NCBI GenBank assembly: GCA_002748755.1
Contig: PDTD01000022.1
Span: 1-51,880 of the forward strand
Length of the DNA: 51,880 bases
Direction: 5' to 3'
From: Desulfobulbus propionicus
GTDB taxonomy: Bacteria; Desulfobacterota; Desulfobulbia; Desulfobulbales; Desulfobulbaceae
In this document: piece after piece, positions 30,272 to 39,695 of the stretch
How the letters are laid out: each line of letters starts with the position of its first letter
Position numbering within the stretch: the stretch's first letter is position 1
Made by a program: the position numbers and the translations under genes
The notes under the pieces: model-generated
Told to the model about the DNA's origin: nothing
Seen by the model: only the letters and a program-made list of their open reading frames with translations
Database searches by the model: none

Positions 30272-30412
30272 TGTTGACCGGTGCTTTATGTTTGTTTTTT
30301 TAAGATACGACACACCATATCCATGAGAAATCCGGGAGAGGCTGTTGCCGGGGACAACGAGGGGCAAAGAGCCCGTATGACTGTGTACGCAGGGAAAGGG
30401 TATAGCGATTGT

Positions 30413-30664
30413 ATGAAAAAGGTGCATATCCCAGCGGGAGAGCCCGCAGGAAGAATCAGTTGCCGCAAGTGTGGGAATACCAGGAATTTTGTTGAAATTG
30501 CGGAAAACGTTTTGGTGACGACGCGGTATTCCCAGAACAGCGACGGTTCGTTTACTCCCGAAGATAATGATACCGAAGTGTTCGGAGCAGTGCAGTTTAT
30601 TTGTGGGCAATGCGGTGAGGACCTCTCGCGTTATCATGCCCATTTCCTGGAGATGTCTTTTTAA
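30413..30664 (+). CDS. small zinc-ribbon protein, function unknown
   Basis: An 83-residue protein with two CxxC knuckles: CRKCG near residue 16 and CGQCG near residue 65. They flank a beta-rich core (NFVEIAENVLVTTRYSQN), a layout expected of a single zinc ribbon. The start was chosen at MKKVHIPAG (30413) rather than an ORF start at 30281, because the extension is unlike protein sequence and lacks a ribosome site. It lies 140 bases after ligA on the same strand. The repeat copy B begins at its stop codon. No specific function is recognised. Confidence 0.7.
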   Translation: MKKVHIPAGEPAGRISCRKCGNTRNFVEIAENVLVTTRYSQNSDGSFTPEDNDTEVFGAVQFICGQCGEDLSRYHAHFLEMSF

Positions 30665-30700
30665 CCCGAATTTTTTATCAGCTCAGCTTATCCCAGGTTG
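30663..30700 (+). repeat. interspersed TIR repeat, copy B (left end only)
   Basis: AACCCGAATTTTTTATCAGC followed by TCAGC and CCCAGGTTGCG matches the left ends of copies A and C. The remainder is replaced by other mobile-element sequence. It abuts the zinc-ribbon stop codon. Confidence 0.5.
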
Positions 30701-30805
30701 CGTCGATTGGGGGATACGGTGAGCTAACCGGCGAGTGAAACGAGTCCGGTGTAGCGCCTTATGTGTGCCGGGCAGGGCACAGGTTCTAAAGCCTTAAAGC
30801 AAACA

Positions 30806-30918
30806 GGAATTGTTGAGCAGAGCCTACAAACCGAAGCCGGTAAAGCGGGTAGAGATACCCGAGCCGGATGGCGGTGTTCGCCTGCTTGGCATCCCCACAG
30901 TGCTTGACCGTTTCATGT
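30806..30918 (+). pseudogene. group II intron reverse transcriptase fragment
   Basis: The plus strand encodes QELLSRAYKPKPVKRVEIPE, then PDGGVRLLGIPTVLDRFM and a stop. This is the N-terminal RT-0/RT-1 signature of group II intron-encoded proteins (PxPVRRVxIPKxDGGxRxLGIPTxxDR). Only about 37 codons remain; the frame breaks into an IS3-type fragment on the other strand. The upstream 30700-30800 may hold decayed intron RNA, but I cannot fold it with confidence. Confidence 0.7.
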
Positions 30919-31057
30919 AAACCTCATCCGGGGTTTTGTTCTCAAGAGAAGAATGGCCTCTTGCCAAATTGTAGTATTCGATCCACTTGGCAAGTCTGAG
31001 GCGGAGCGACCTGCCGTTTTCAAATTGTTTCGTCGTTTTCAATGGCTGCTCAAGCAA
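30912..31057 (-). pseudogene. IS3-family transposase OrfB C-terminal fragment
   Basis: The minus strand encodes LAKWIEYYNLARGHSSLENK followed by TPDEVYM. This is the C-terminal integrase-core end typical of IS3-group OrfB (Y/F-Y-N..R.H.SL...TP.EV). Upstream residues are short and degenerate, and the frame then runs into antisense of the RT fragment. No intact OrfA, catalytic D-D-E set or terminal repeats remain. Confidence 0.75.
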
Positions 31058-31390
31058 CCTTTGCCTTGCACTGTGGACTGTGCGTTTTGCGTTTTTTACC
31101 CCGTGTCAGATCCTTCTGAATGTGGTCTGACGTATAGCTTACCACATTGTCCAGTTTTTGGGCCACCTCCCGTCTCTGGCAACTTTCTGCCCGCTTCCAG
31201 ATAGCGGATGATCTCCTGCTTTTCCTGGTCGGTTAATTTGAGCATGTCTTGTCCTTGCTTGTATTCATGATGCAGATCCAGCAGGCCTTTGAAAGATAAC
31301 GCAGTATATCTGGAAACGTACTATCTTGATCTGGTGGGTGTGCTGACGTGCCCTGTTACTCGCCTAAAAAGGTCCCTCCGCTTTCGGCAT
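31058..31390. other. decayed intergenic sequence upstream of the dsrC terminator
   Basis: No intact gene. On the minus strand an ATG at 31245 opens MLKLTDQEKQEIIRYLEAGR before degenerating; from memory it faintly recalls N-termini of some DNA methyltransferases, which I do not claim. The rest is probably mobile-element debris. Confidence 0.4.
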
Positions 31391-31422
31391 AAAAAAAAAG
31401 GAGGTTGCTCTGGGCAACCTCC
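31391..31422 (-). terminator. rho-independent terminator of dsrC
   Basis: On the minus strand a hairpin with a nine-base GGAGGTTGC/GCAACCTCC stem and five-base loop (31400-31422) is followed by nine consecutive T (31399-31391). It lies about 50 bases after the dsrC stop. Confidence 0.88.
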
Positions 31423-31426
31423 TTGC

Positions 31427-31458
31427 GTGTTGTTCGACTGGAGTGTTGTTCGACTGGA
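31427..31458 (+). repeat. 16-bp perfect tandem duplication
   Basis: GTGTTGTTCGACTGGA is present twice in direct tandem (31427-31442, 31443-31458) between the dsrC stop and its terminator hairpin. Confidence 0.9.
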
Positions 31459-31473
31459 TTCTACTGCAGGGAA

Positions 31474-31794
31474 TCAGACGCAACCGGTAGGCTTGGGAAG
31501 GCCTGCCATTTTACATGCGCCTTTACCTGGTCCAGAGGGGAACAGCTCGTAGATGCGCTTCAGTGGGAAACCGGTGGTTTTGGAAAGAATACGAACCATG
31601 GGAGCGATACCATTTTTCTTGTAGTACTCCTGAAGAGCATCGATAACTTTCTGATGCTCGTCAGTGATTTCGGCAATACCTTCAACGCCTTTTACGTAGT
31701 CTATCCAGTTTTCATCCCAATCTTCAGCACCTTTCAGCAGGAAACCATCTTCGTCTACCTCGTAGGCTTTTCCATTGTGCTCGATTGTTGCCAT
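31474..31794 (-). CDS. dsrC: Sulfur-carrier protein DsrC (dissimilatory sulfite reductase gamma)
   Basis: A 106-residue DsrC. It has the family core (MVRILSKTTGFPLKRIYELF) and the flexible C-terminal arm with both redox cysteines, Cys94 (GACKMAGLP) and the penultimate Cys105 (PTGCV), ten residues apart. That pair marks true DsrC, which carries the trisulfide between DsrAB and the membrane complex DsrMKJOP, rather than single-Cys TusE/RspA relatives. The ATG at 31794 has a strong AAGGAGG upstream; a start six codons earlier overlaps that site and is rejected. It is monocistronic between its own promoter and terminator, away from other dsr genes, as is common for dsrC. Confidence 0.96.
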   Translation of the reverse strand: MATIEHNGKAYEVDEDGFLLKGAEDWDENWIDYVKGVEGIAEITDEHQKVIDALQEYYKKNGIAPMVRILSKTTGFPLKRIYELFPSGPGKGACKMAGLPKPTGCV

Positions 31795-31862
31795 GTGTTC
31801 CTCCTTGGCCAAATGATTAATATGAATGAGTAATATAATTCTAATTTTTAAAAATCAAGAAT

Positions 31863-31891
31863 TTATTACTATAGGGGTATGTGTTTGTCAA
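31863..31891 (-). promoter_or_regulatory. strong sigma-70-type promoter of dsrC
   Basis: On the minus strand TTGACA (31891-31886) and TAATAA (31868-31863) are separated by exactly 17 bases, followed by an AT-rich leader and the AAGGAGG ribosome site. The match suggests high expression. Confidence 0.75.
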
Positions 31892-32047
31892 GTAAACAGC
31901 CTTTTTTTTTGAGTGAGTGGTCAATCATTTTCCCGTCCTTTGCAATAGGTGCATTTTTCCCTGGTAACTTCTGGAAAAATTGAACATAATGCACCATTTT
32001 CCCTGCCGGGGAACAGAAAGAACACACCAGGAGGTTTTTGTTTTATC

Positions 32048-33922
32048 ATGTTGAATATACTAAGAAAAAGATCTCAATCAATCGTTATTCAGGGAGTGGT
32101 TTTAATCATCGCTGTCGTGTTTGTTTTTTGGGGGGTTGGAACATATACCAACAAGGGCAGAGACGCTGCTGCTGTGGTCAACAAGGTGGAAATATCACGA
32201 CAGGACTTCAGCCAGAGCTATGAGCGGGCAGCTGATCGATATCAGAAGCAATTCGGCGGTAGAATGACCGTGGATATGCTGAAACAGCTTGGCCTGAAGC
32301 AGCAGGTGTTGGAGCAGCTTATCCAAAAAGAGCTTCTTCGTCAGGGCGCGGAAACAATAGGTCTGCAGGTCAGCGATGAAGAACTGCAGCGAAAGATTCT
32401 GGAGATGGACGTTTTTCAGGAGGATGGTGTTTTCAGCCAAGACCGATATCAGAGCTTGCTCAAACGGCAGGGATTTACCCCGACTTCTTTTGAAGAAAGT
32501 CTGGAACACGACCTGGTCATTGAAAAAATAGTGGATACCCTTGGTACGTTTACCGCTGTCCCTCCTGCAGAGCTGGATGCATGGAAAGATTTCTCTCGCG
32601 AGAAGCTCAAGGTGGCCTATGTCAGCTTTGCCGCAGAGGAGTATGCTGACAAGGTTGCAGTGGACGATGATGAACTTGCTCCCTGGTTTGCCAGCCATGC
32701 TGAGGATTTTAAAACAGAGCCACAGATACAACTTGCGTACCTCCTGTTTCCTTTTTCAGAGGATGCAGCCACCGTACAGGTCACTGCAGATGAAATCCGG
32801 AAACGATACGAGGCACGCATGAGCGAGTACTATGTGCCGGAAGAACGTCATGTACGACACATCCTGTTTAAGGTGGAAGCTACCGACAGCAGCGAGCAGA
32901 AGGCTGCTCAGAAAAAGAAAGCAGAAGAGGTGTTGGATCTAGCGAAAAACGGAAAAGATTTTGCGGAACTTGCTGGTACCTATAGTGAAGGACCAACCAA
33001 AGACAGGGGCGGGGACTTGGGTTTTTTTCCCCAGGGTCAAATGGTTCCAGAGTTTGATCGCGTCGTTTTTTCAATGCATCCAGGAGAAATAAGCGATCTC
33101 GTTCAGACATCTTTTGGGTATCATATCATCCTTCTCGAGGACATCAAGCCTGCGGAGACAACAGCCTTTGAAACTGTCCAGGAAGAGATCGGTAAACAGA
33201 TGCAGGAAGAAAGTGGTCGTGACCTGACATTCAAGAAGGCCAGCCAGGCTTATGAAGATATTATGCGGGCCGGCAGCCTGGCAAAATATGCCGAGAACAA
33301 TTCGGTGACCCTTCAGGAAACGGGACTTTTTCCACGAAGTGAGGCACCGGAGAACATCGACGGCACACCGGCTCTGCTGGACGCGGCCTTTGCCTTGCAG
33401 AAAGGCGAATTGAGTTCATTGATTGCGCTGGACAACGGCTATGCCATTTTGTTTGTCCAGGAACGAAAGGAGCCGGAAATCCCAGAGCTGGCCTTGGTAC
33501 AGGGAGCTGTTACAGAAGCGTTTGTGCAGGAAAAGAGCAGGGAAATGGCCGCCAAAGAGGCTGAGCAGTTCTTGCAGCAGTGCCGGGAAAAAGATGCATT
33601 TGTGGATGGCCCTGTTCCCAGGGAAACTGAATTTTTTTCCCGAAGCGGGGGCGTTGAGGGCCTGCCCCAGCAGGTGGTTCAAGCTGTTTTCGCCTCAGAC
33701 GGCAAAACCAGCATGGGCGAGAATGTGGTCACAGTAGGTGACTCGTATTATCTATACAGAATTCTGGGAGTACAACTGGGTGAGGATGATCTGACCAAAG
33801 CGCAGCTGAACCAGCTGCAGGGACAGCTGCTAGAAAGTAAAAAAAGTCGGCTGGTGGGTCAGTGGCTGCAAAAACTGCGAGGCGAGGCCAAAATTTGGGT
33901 CAACCCGGATGTGCTGCGGTAG
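32048..33922 (+). CDS. ppiD: Periplasmic folding chaperone/peptidyl-prolyl isomerase PpiD-like
   Basis: A 624-residue inner-membrane-anchored SurA_N/parvulin protein. A transmembrane helix at about residues 15-36 precedes a long periplasmic chaperone part, a parvulin domain (about 264-370, with [26 protein letters not shown] and [11 protein letters not shown]), and a further C-terminal chaperone region. This is PpiD architecture and length (E. coli 623). The start was set at MLNILRKRS (32048) with AGGAGGT upstream. It helps newly exported proteins leave the Sec translocon. The SNF2 gene follows after 18 bases. Confidence 0.92.
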   Translation: MLNILRKRSQSIVIQGVVLIIAVVFVFWGVGTYTNKGRDAAAVVNKVEISRQDFSQSYERAADRYQKQFGGRMTVDMLKQLGLKQQVLEQLIQKELLRQGAETIGLQVSDEELQRKILEMDVFQEDGVFSQDRYQSLLKRQGFTPTSFEESLEHDLVIEKIVDTLGTFTAVPPAELDAWKDFSREKLKVAYVSFAAEEYADKVAVDDDELAPWFASHAEDFKTEPQIQLAYLLFPFSEDAATVQVTADEIRKRYEARMSEYYVPEERHVRHILFKVEATDSSEQKAAQKKKAEEVLDLAKNGKDFAELAGTYSEGPTKDRGGDLGFFPQGQMVPEFDRVVFSMHPGEISDLVQTSFGYHIILLEDIKPAETTAFETVQEEIGKQMQEESGRDLTFKKASQAYEDIMRAGSLAKYAENNSVTLQETGLFPRSEAPENIDGTPALLDAAFALQKGELSSLIALDNGYAILFVQERKEPEIPELALVQGAVTEAFVQEKSREMAAKEAEQFLQQCREKDAFVDGPVPRETEFFSRSGGVEGLPQQVVQAVFASDGKTSMGENVVTVGDSYYLYRILGVQLGEDDLTKAQLNQLQGQLLESKKSRLVGQWLQKLRGEAKIWVNPDVLR

Positions 33923-33940
33923 CCGCAGAGCATATGCAAA

Positions 33941-36900
33941 ATGGCGGAAACGAAACAAGCACCAGATAGCCCCAGGGGAGCACCAAACCTGACGTTCCAG
34001 GAACAGTTCATCCTTCAACTAATTTCAGTTGTTTATGAACCTGTCTCCATCACTTTTCTTGCTCAATGCATATCCCGGATCGACCTGGATATCTCCAGCG
34101 ACCGGAAACCGACAAAAGAGCAGATTAGCCGGTTGGTGAAGACCTGTAAAAGCTCCGGTTTGCTTAACAGGAAGAATCAGTTGCCGCCCGACCTTGCCGA
34201 GTACTATACCAGGCAGGCCATGGAACAGGGGCATTTCAATGCCTTTGCAACCGTTGTCGAGAAAGAAGCACCGGTCGACTTTACCCACGGCAGGTGGACT
34301 ACAAGATGTTGGCGCGCAGTACGCCAGTTTCGGATAGGGGTGTATGCACAGGATTTTGATAAACTGGACGAAGCGCTTTTGTTTATTGAAGATACCTGCG
34401 CTCAACATTTACAGACAGAGCCTCCGGCAGTACTGGTGGTGGCGCACGGCTTTGATCCCGACTGGCTCGGTCGGTTGCCCAGTTCTCTGCAATTTTATCT
34501 TCTTGAACAGGTGGTCAGGTACTCCCTGGAGAGTCTGAACCACTATCCGGCAGTCCTCGCCTACCTGGAAAATGAGGTGACGAACTCCATCTCTAACAGA
34601 GAGCTGGTTCCCTTCCATCGACTTCTGGCAAACTATTATCTTCTCCAGGGACGTTTTACAGACCTTGAGAACCTGCTCACTCGACATGAAGATTCCTTTC
34701 AGGGCTCCGGTTATGCCGGTTGTGTCGCATTTCTTTGTCGGGATAATGACGAGGCCTTGGCCCTGTTTGAAGAGGATCTGGCTGTGGTACGTTTGTATTC
34801 GGGCAACGAAGCCAGTTTCTTTTATGGCATAACAGGCCTGTTTTGTCTTTTTGCCTTTCTGGCCAGGAGTGCCCAGGGTGATCAGGTGCGTATCCAGGAG
34901 GCCATCAATATCGTCTTACAGCGATGCGCAGGATGCTCGGAGGAAATCCCCTACCAGTTCCTGGAGGCGGTGGTCCAGGCGCCGGAGGGAACGCTGCCCG
35001 ACATGATGCAGCTGACCGAACGCCTGGCTGCCGATGATCGCAGTCTGACGACCTTGGTGGCGGTGCTCTCTCTTTATTGGATAGGGGTTGCGATCCCTGA
35101 AGATTTCCGACAGGGGCTGGTGGCGCTGCATGAACAGGCCAATGCCAACACCTTTGATTGGCTGGCCATGGAGTCCTTGGAGCTGCTATCCACTGTGGAT
35201 GAGACCCAGGTAGAAAGGAGAAAACAGGCTAGAAAAATGGCGGAAGCCCTGGGGTGCAGCACACTCACGCATATATTGCAGCCTCTGAATGCCTGGGACA
35301 AGAGTCTGGATGAACTGATTCGTATAACCAGTCAGGCACGGGAGGCGGAGCAGGATGTGCGACTGGCTTGGTTTGTCCAGTATTCGCACAACAGCCTGTC
35401 GCTGCTGCCCAAGGAACAAAAAAGGACCTCTGCCGGGGTATGGACCAAGGGCAGGGCCGTTGCCCTCAACCGTTTGGCTGCGGTCGAGGACTTTGCGTAT
35501 TTAACCAGCCAGGATAAAAAGGTGTGCTCGACCATTCAACAGGTGGCAGAACCAACCGCAAAAAATGGCGGCTGTGATTTTGCGTATGAACAAGCCCTGC
35601 TTTTTTTGGTCGGCCACCCGTCGGTCTTTCTGGAAAAGTCTCCCCAGACACCTGTAGAGCTGGTTGCCGGAGAACCGGAGCTTGTGGTAGAGCAAACAGG
35701 AGACTCTCTCTTTATTCATTTTGCGCAGGAGATTGGTGAAGGCAACATTGCCGTATGGCGGGAGACCCCTACTCGTTTCCGAATAATAGAGATCAGCGAT
35801 GACCACCGAAAGGTTGCAGCTATAACTGGCGAAAAGGGCCTGTACGTTCCCTTGGAGGCCAGTAAAAAAGTCCTGGATGCCATCGGCAATATTGCCTCGT
35901 TTATGACCGTGCATTCAGCCATTGATGTGCTGGATGAGAACAAACCTGCCGAGCTGGTGGACAGCGATCCCAAGATCCATATTCATATCATACCCTACGG
36001 GAGCGGCTTTCGGCTTGAGATGTTTGTGCGGCCGTTTGCATCAGCCGGGCCCTATCTCAAACCAGGAGAGGGCGTTACTAATGTCGTGGCTGAGATAGAT
36101 GGCAGGCGGCTGCAGACGCGCCGAAATTTGGCTTTGGAAGAGAAAAAGGCCAGGGAAATCGAAGAAAGCTGCCCCATGCTTGACTTGGCTATTGATCTTG
36201 AGCAGGAGAACCATCGGGAATGGCATTTATTTGACCCTGAGGAGTGTCTGCAGGTCTTGCTTGAGATTGAGGCTATCCGCAACCAGGTCGTACTGGAATG
36301 GCCAGAAGGTGAGAAGCTGTCCGTACGCAGGCAGATCGGCGCCAATCATCTCAACCTCAACATACGAACCGGTCAGCAGGATTGGTTCGCCCTGTCTGGG
36401 GAGCTGGAGGTGGATCAGGACGAAGTCATTGAGTTGAAACCCCTCCTGGAAAAGATGGTTGCCGTGAAAAGTCGTTTTATACCTTTGGGTGACGGACAAT
36501 TTCTGGCCTTGACCCAGGAATTTCGCAACCGGCTCGAAGAGCTGATTTTGTATGGGGGTGGCACCCAGGACAGCACGGACGAGATAACTATTCATCCCCT
36601 TGCCGCCCTGGCTTTGGAGGATTTGACGCAACAGGCCAACACCAAGGCCGACGATGGCTGGCGCCGACAACTCCAGCGCATTACCGCCTCCATGGAGTAT
36701 GTGCCTCGCGTCCCTTCGACCTTGAAGGCGGAACTGCGCGATTACCAGGAGGAAGGAGTTATCTGGATGAGTCGGCTGGCCCAGCTTGGCATTGGCGCCT
36801 GTCTTGCCGATGACATGGGTTTGGGAAAAACACTGCAGGCGATAACAGTCCTCCTGAGTCTTGCTGACCAGGGGCCTACCCTGGTGGTTGCACCGACCTC

Positions 36901-38101
36901 TGTGTGTATGAACTGGGAAGCCGAGGTCAATCGGTTTGCGCCCACCTTCAATATCCATATCTTTGCTGGCCAGAATCGGGAACAACTAGTTGACAATATG
37001 GGAAAATTTGACCTTCTCATAACGAGTTACACTTTGCTGCAGCAGGAAATTGACCTCTTAAAGAAAGTCTCCTGGCAGTCTGTTGTCCTAGATGAAGGGC
37101 AGGCTATTAAAAACGCGGCCACGAAGCGTTCCCGGGCAGCCATGCAGATTGAGGCCAAGTTCAAGTTGATTACAACCGGGACACCCATAGAAAATCACCT
37201 GGGTGAGCTCTGGAATCTGTTCAGCTTTATCAATCCAGGTTTGTTGGGCAGCTACAAACAGTTCAACCGGCGTTTCGGCATCCCCATTGAAAAGTATCAT
37301 GATCGGGATGCCAGGAAATCCCTGAAAAAATTGATCCGGCCTTTTATGTTACGCAGGATCAAATCGCAGGTTCTTGACGAATTGCCGCCGCGTACAGAGA
37401 TCACACTCAGGGTGGAAATGCAGCCTCAAGAGATGCAGTTTTACGAAGCCCTTCGGCAGCAGGCCATTGAGAATATCGAGGGGAGTGCAGAAAAAAGCGG
37501 TCGTCATCTGCGTATCCTGGCCGAAATTATGCGCCTGCGCAGAGCTTGCTGTAATCCCAGGCTGATTAATGCCAACGTCGATATTGCCTCCACCAAACTG
37601 CAGGTTTTTGCCAACATCATTGAAGAGCTGCTGCAGAGCAAGCATAAGGCGCTGGTCTTTAGCCAGTTTACCGGGCACCTGGCCCTTATCCGGTCTTTTC
37701 TGGATGACAAAAAAATTACCTACAAGTACCTAGATGGAACGACGCCGACCAGGGAACGCCAGCGGCAAGTGGAGAGCTTTCAGGCCGGTGATGGTGACTT
37801 ATTTCTTATCAGCCTCAAGGCTGGAGGACTTGGATTGAACCTGACTGCTGCGGATTATGTCATCCACATGGATCCCTGGTGGAACCCTGCTGTAGAGGAC
37901 CAGGCAGCAGACCGTGCCCACAGGATCGGTCAGAAACGGCCCGTCACTGTATACCGCTTGGTCACGGCCGGAACGATTGAGGAAAAAATCGTTCGACTGC
38001 ACCAGGAAAAAAGAGATCTTGCCAATTCATTGCTGGAAGGAACAGATATCAGTGCCCATATCAGCGCGGAGGAACTGTTAGAGTTGATCAGAGGCAGTTA
38101 A
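33941..38101 (+). CDS. Large SNF2-family helicase with uncharacterised N-terminus
   Basis: A 1386-residue protein whose C-terminal third (about 930-1386) is a SNF2/Rad54-type ATPase. It has DYQEEGVIWMSRL, motif I DDMGLGKT (about 956), motif II DEGQ (about 1050), motif III TGTPIENHLGELW, motif V GGLGLNL and motif VI DQAADRAHRIGQ. Such enzymes translocate on DNA and displace proteins. Residues 1-75 have a winged-helix-like pattern (FQEQFILQLISVVYEPVSIT). About 80-520 looks like helical repeats. About 600-900 is mixed alpha/beta without a recognisable domain. No SWIM zinc finger is seen. The ribosome site is weak. Role unknown: repair, transcription recycling or defence are all possible. Confidence 0.9.
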   Translation: MAETKQAPDSPRGAPNLTFQEQFILQLISVVYEPVSITFLAQCISRIDLDISSDRKPTKEQISRLVKTCKSSGLLNRKNQLPPDLAEYYTRQAMEQGHFNAFATVVEKEAPVDFTHGRWTTRCWRAVRQFRIGVYAQDFDKLDEALLFIEDTCAQHLQTEPPAVLVVAHGFDPDWLGRLPSSLQFYLLEQVVRYSLESLNHYPAVLAYLENEVTNSISNRELVPFHRLLANYYLLQGRFTDLENLLTRHEDSFQGSGYAGCVAFLCRDNDEALALFEEDLAVVRLYSGNEASFFYGITGLFCLFAFLARSAQGDQVRIQEAINIVLQRCAGCSEEIPYQFLEAVVQAPEGTLPDMMQLTERLAADDRSLTTLVAVLSLYWIGVAIPEDFRQGLVALHEQANANTFDWLAMESLELLSTVDETQVERRKQARKMAEALGCSTLTHILQPLNAWDKSLDELIRITSQAREAEQDVRLAWFVQYSHNSLSLLPKEQKRTSAGVWTKGRAVALNRLAAVEDFAYLTSQDKKVCSTIQQVAEPTAKNGGCDFAYEQALLFLVGHPSVFLEKSPQTPVELVAGEPELVVEQTGDSLFIHFAQEIGEGNIAVWRETPTRFRIIEISDDHRKVAAITGEKGLYVPLEASKKVLDAIGNIASFMTVHSAIDVLDENKPAELVDSDPKIHIHIIPYGSGFRLEMFVRPFASAGPYLKPGEGVTNVVAEIDGRRLQTRRNLALEEKKAREIEESCPMLDLAIDLEQENHREWHLFDPEECLQVLLEIEAIRNQVVLEWPEGEKLSVRRQIGANHLNLNIRTGQQDWFALSGELEVDQDEVIELKPLLEKMVAVKSRFIPLGDGQFLALTQEFRNRLEELILYGGGTQDSTDEITIHPLAALALEDLTQQANTKADDGWRRQLQRITASMEYVPRVPSTLKAELRDYQEEGVIWMSRLAQLGIGACLADDMGLGKTLQAITVLLSLADQGPTLVVAPTSVCMNWEAEVNRFAPTFNIHIFAGQNREQLVDNMGKFDLLITSYTLLQQEIDLLKKVSWQSVVLDEGQAIKNAATKRSRAAMQIEAKFKLITTGTPIENHLGELWNLFSFINPGLLGSYKQFNRRFGIPIEKYHDRDARKSLKKLIRPFMLRRIKSQVLDELPPRTEITLRVEMQPQEMQFYEALRQQAIENIEGSAEKSGRHLRILAEIMRLRRACCNPRLINANVDIASTKLQVFANIIEELLQSKHKALVFSQFTGHLALIRSFLDDKKITYKYLDGTTPTRERQRQVESFQAGDGDLFLISLKAGGLGLNLTAADYVIHMDPWWNPAVEDQAADRAHRIGQKRPVTVYRLVTAGTIEEKIVRLHQEKRDLANSLLEGTDISAHISAEELLELIRGS

Positions 38102-38124
38102 TCCTGTCTAGCCGGGAGGGGGCA

Positions 38125-38886
38125 TCAGGGAAACAGCGAGATCAGTGCCTTCCAGCCGGTAAGATCATGCTGCAGGAGGTGTAGGGAGAAGCGGTGGAGT
38201 GTTGTCACAGCCTGTTGTATAGCCGGATCCGGCATCTGCAGCCGGTTGAGATGACTGAGTTCGACCTGCTGGGCCCGTTGCAGGAACTTCAGCGTCTGCA
38301 CTGTTACCTGTATGCTGTCGCGGTTGAAGGCCTTGGGTATACAGGAAGAGCAGGCAATTGCGCCTCCTTCTGGCAGTACATGGTAGGTCTGACTCCGCTG
38401 TATCGGCTGCCCGCAAGCGGTGCATTTGGACAGGACAGGCTGGTACCCTGAAAGCCCCATCAGTCGTATATGGAACAAGGCAACAACTTGCAGCTCCTTT
38501 TTCCCTTTCTCAAGCGACGAAAAGCCCCATTCAAGAAGAGCAAATATGGCGGAATCGCTGTCATGGTCGCCTGTCCATTTGAGAATCAGTTCTGCCAGGT
38601 AGGAGGCTGCAAGGTAACGGTTATAGGCCCGTCGCAAGGAGAGAGACGCTGTGATGAGTTCCGCTTCATGGATAAAAAAGAGACTGCCTGTACGCGGCTG
38701 GGAATACATGATGTCCAGCCGGGTGAAAAGCTCCAGCTTGTTAACAAAGCGGCGTTTGCTTCGCTTGGCGCCTTTGGCTATGCCCGTAATCTTACCGTGA
38801 TCGCGACTGTAGCAGGTCACCAGTTTATCTGATTCGCCGTGATCCTTGGTGTTGAGCACAAAACAGTCGGCTGTATGTGTTTTCAT
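38125..38886 (-). CDS. recO: DNA repair protein RecO
   Basis: A 253-residue RecO, which anneals ssDNA and loads RecA with RecR/RecF. It has an N-terminal OB fold with VLNTKDHGESDKLVTCYSRD (residues about 10-29) and AKGAKRSKRRFVNKLELF, a helical middle, and a four-Cys zinc finger (CTACG...CSSC) near 160-185. The start was placed at the ATG at 38886, which shares one base with the upstream stop (TGATG); a GTG three bases earlier is equivalent. It is the last gene of surA-rodZ-recO. Its 3' end is 23 bases from the convergent SNF2 gene. Confidence 0.95.
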   Translation of the reverse strand: MKTHTADCFVLNTKDHGESDKLVTCYSRDHGKITGIAKGAKRSKRRFVNKLELFTRLDIMYSQPRTGSLFFIHEAELITASLSLRRAYNRYLAASYLAELILKWTGDHDSDSAIFALLEWGFSSLEKGKKELQVVALFHIRLMGLSGYQPVLSKCTACGQPIQRSQTYHVLPEGGAIACSSCIPKAFNRDSIQVTVQTLKFLQRAQQVELSHLNRLQMPDPAIQQAVTTLHRFSLHLLQHDLTGWKALISLFP

Positions 38887-39677
38887 CACTCGGGGCTGAA
38901 TACCTGAACATGGAGCAGGTAGGCACTGTTCTGTTTTCTAGGAAAAAGGTGGGGAGAACCGTTGAGTTTGAGTTCAGCGCAGTCCGGCTGGGGAAAGGTG
39001 ATCCGCATTTCTTGGTCTGCCTGCCAGGTGGCGTGGGCGCCTTGGCCATAGATTTCCTTTGAGGGGGTGCTGCTGTCAATGGACACATGGATGGTGGTAT
39101 CCTTGTGAAAGAGGGCTTCAAGCTGTAAGAAGTCTGCCTCGATAATTTCCGGTTTGGGCTTCTGAAAAGGGGGATGAGCTTCCGGAATCGTGGTGGAAAG
39201 GGCTCTGGTTTTTTCAGGTATACAAGCAAATGGGTTCCAGCCTGTGTAGAGGCAAAAGGTGGCCAAAGACAGGGCAATCAAAACGAAGAGGATAATAGCC
39301 ACCGTGGAAGAGCGTATATGGTTTGGTTCTGCCAGCCTTTTTACTGAAAGTGTTTTCGCGTCACCAAAGCAATTGCTGGGAGACTGCCCGAGTTTTTTCC
39401 CTTGCGCATTTCGCGCTTGGAGGAATGTAGCTGCCACCTTGGCGCCATCGAGCCCCAAGTAGTCAGCGTAAATGGCCAATTGCCCACGGGCAAAGGTGTT
39501 AGCAGGGAGGCGCGCATAGTCATGGGTTTCTATGGCTTTTAGGTTGCTCTTGGAAATTCTGGTGTCAGCAAACACCTGCTCGTAGCTCAGACCCTGCTCC
39601 TCGCGCTTTTCCTTCAAGAAAAGGCCGATTCTCTCCGGTACTTCCGGCTCCTGAGATGTTGTATCTTTTCCCCGCAT
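38886..39677 (-). CDS. rodZ: RodZ-like cytoskeletal/HTH membrane protein
   Basis: A 263-residue protein with a cytoplasmic XRE-type HTH of the RodZ/HTH_25 class (IGLFLKEKREEQGLSYEQV ... TRISKSNLKAIE, about residues 17-55), a basic linker, one transmembrane helix (about 123-147), a Pro-rich periplasmic linker and a DUF4115-like C-terminal beta domain (about 185-260). RodZ links MreB to the elongation machinery. No mreB is nearby, so the exact role is inferred from architecture. The stop overlaps the recO start (TGATG). Confidence 0.88.
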   Translation of the reverse strand: MRGKDTTSQEPEVPERIGLFLKEKREEQGLSYEQVFADTRISKSNLKAIETHDYARLPANTFARGQLAIYADYLGLDGAKVAATFLQARNAQGKKLGQSPSNCFGDAKTLSVKRLAEPNHIRSSTVAIILFVLIALSLATFCLYTGWNPFACIPEKTRALSTTIPEAHPPFQKPKPEIIEADFLQLEALFHKDTTIHVSIDSSTPSKEIYGQGAHATWQADQEMRITFPQPDCAELKLNGSPHLFPRKQNSAYLLHVQVFSPE

Positions 39678-39695
39678 GGTTGTTGTGCCCAGGTC

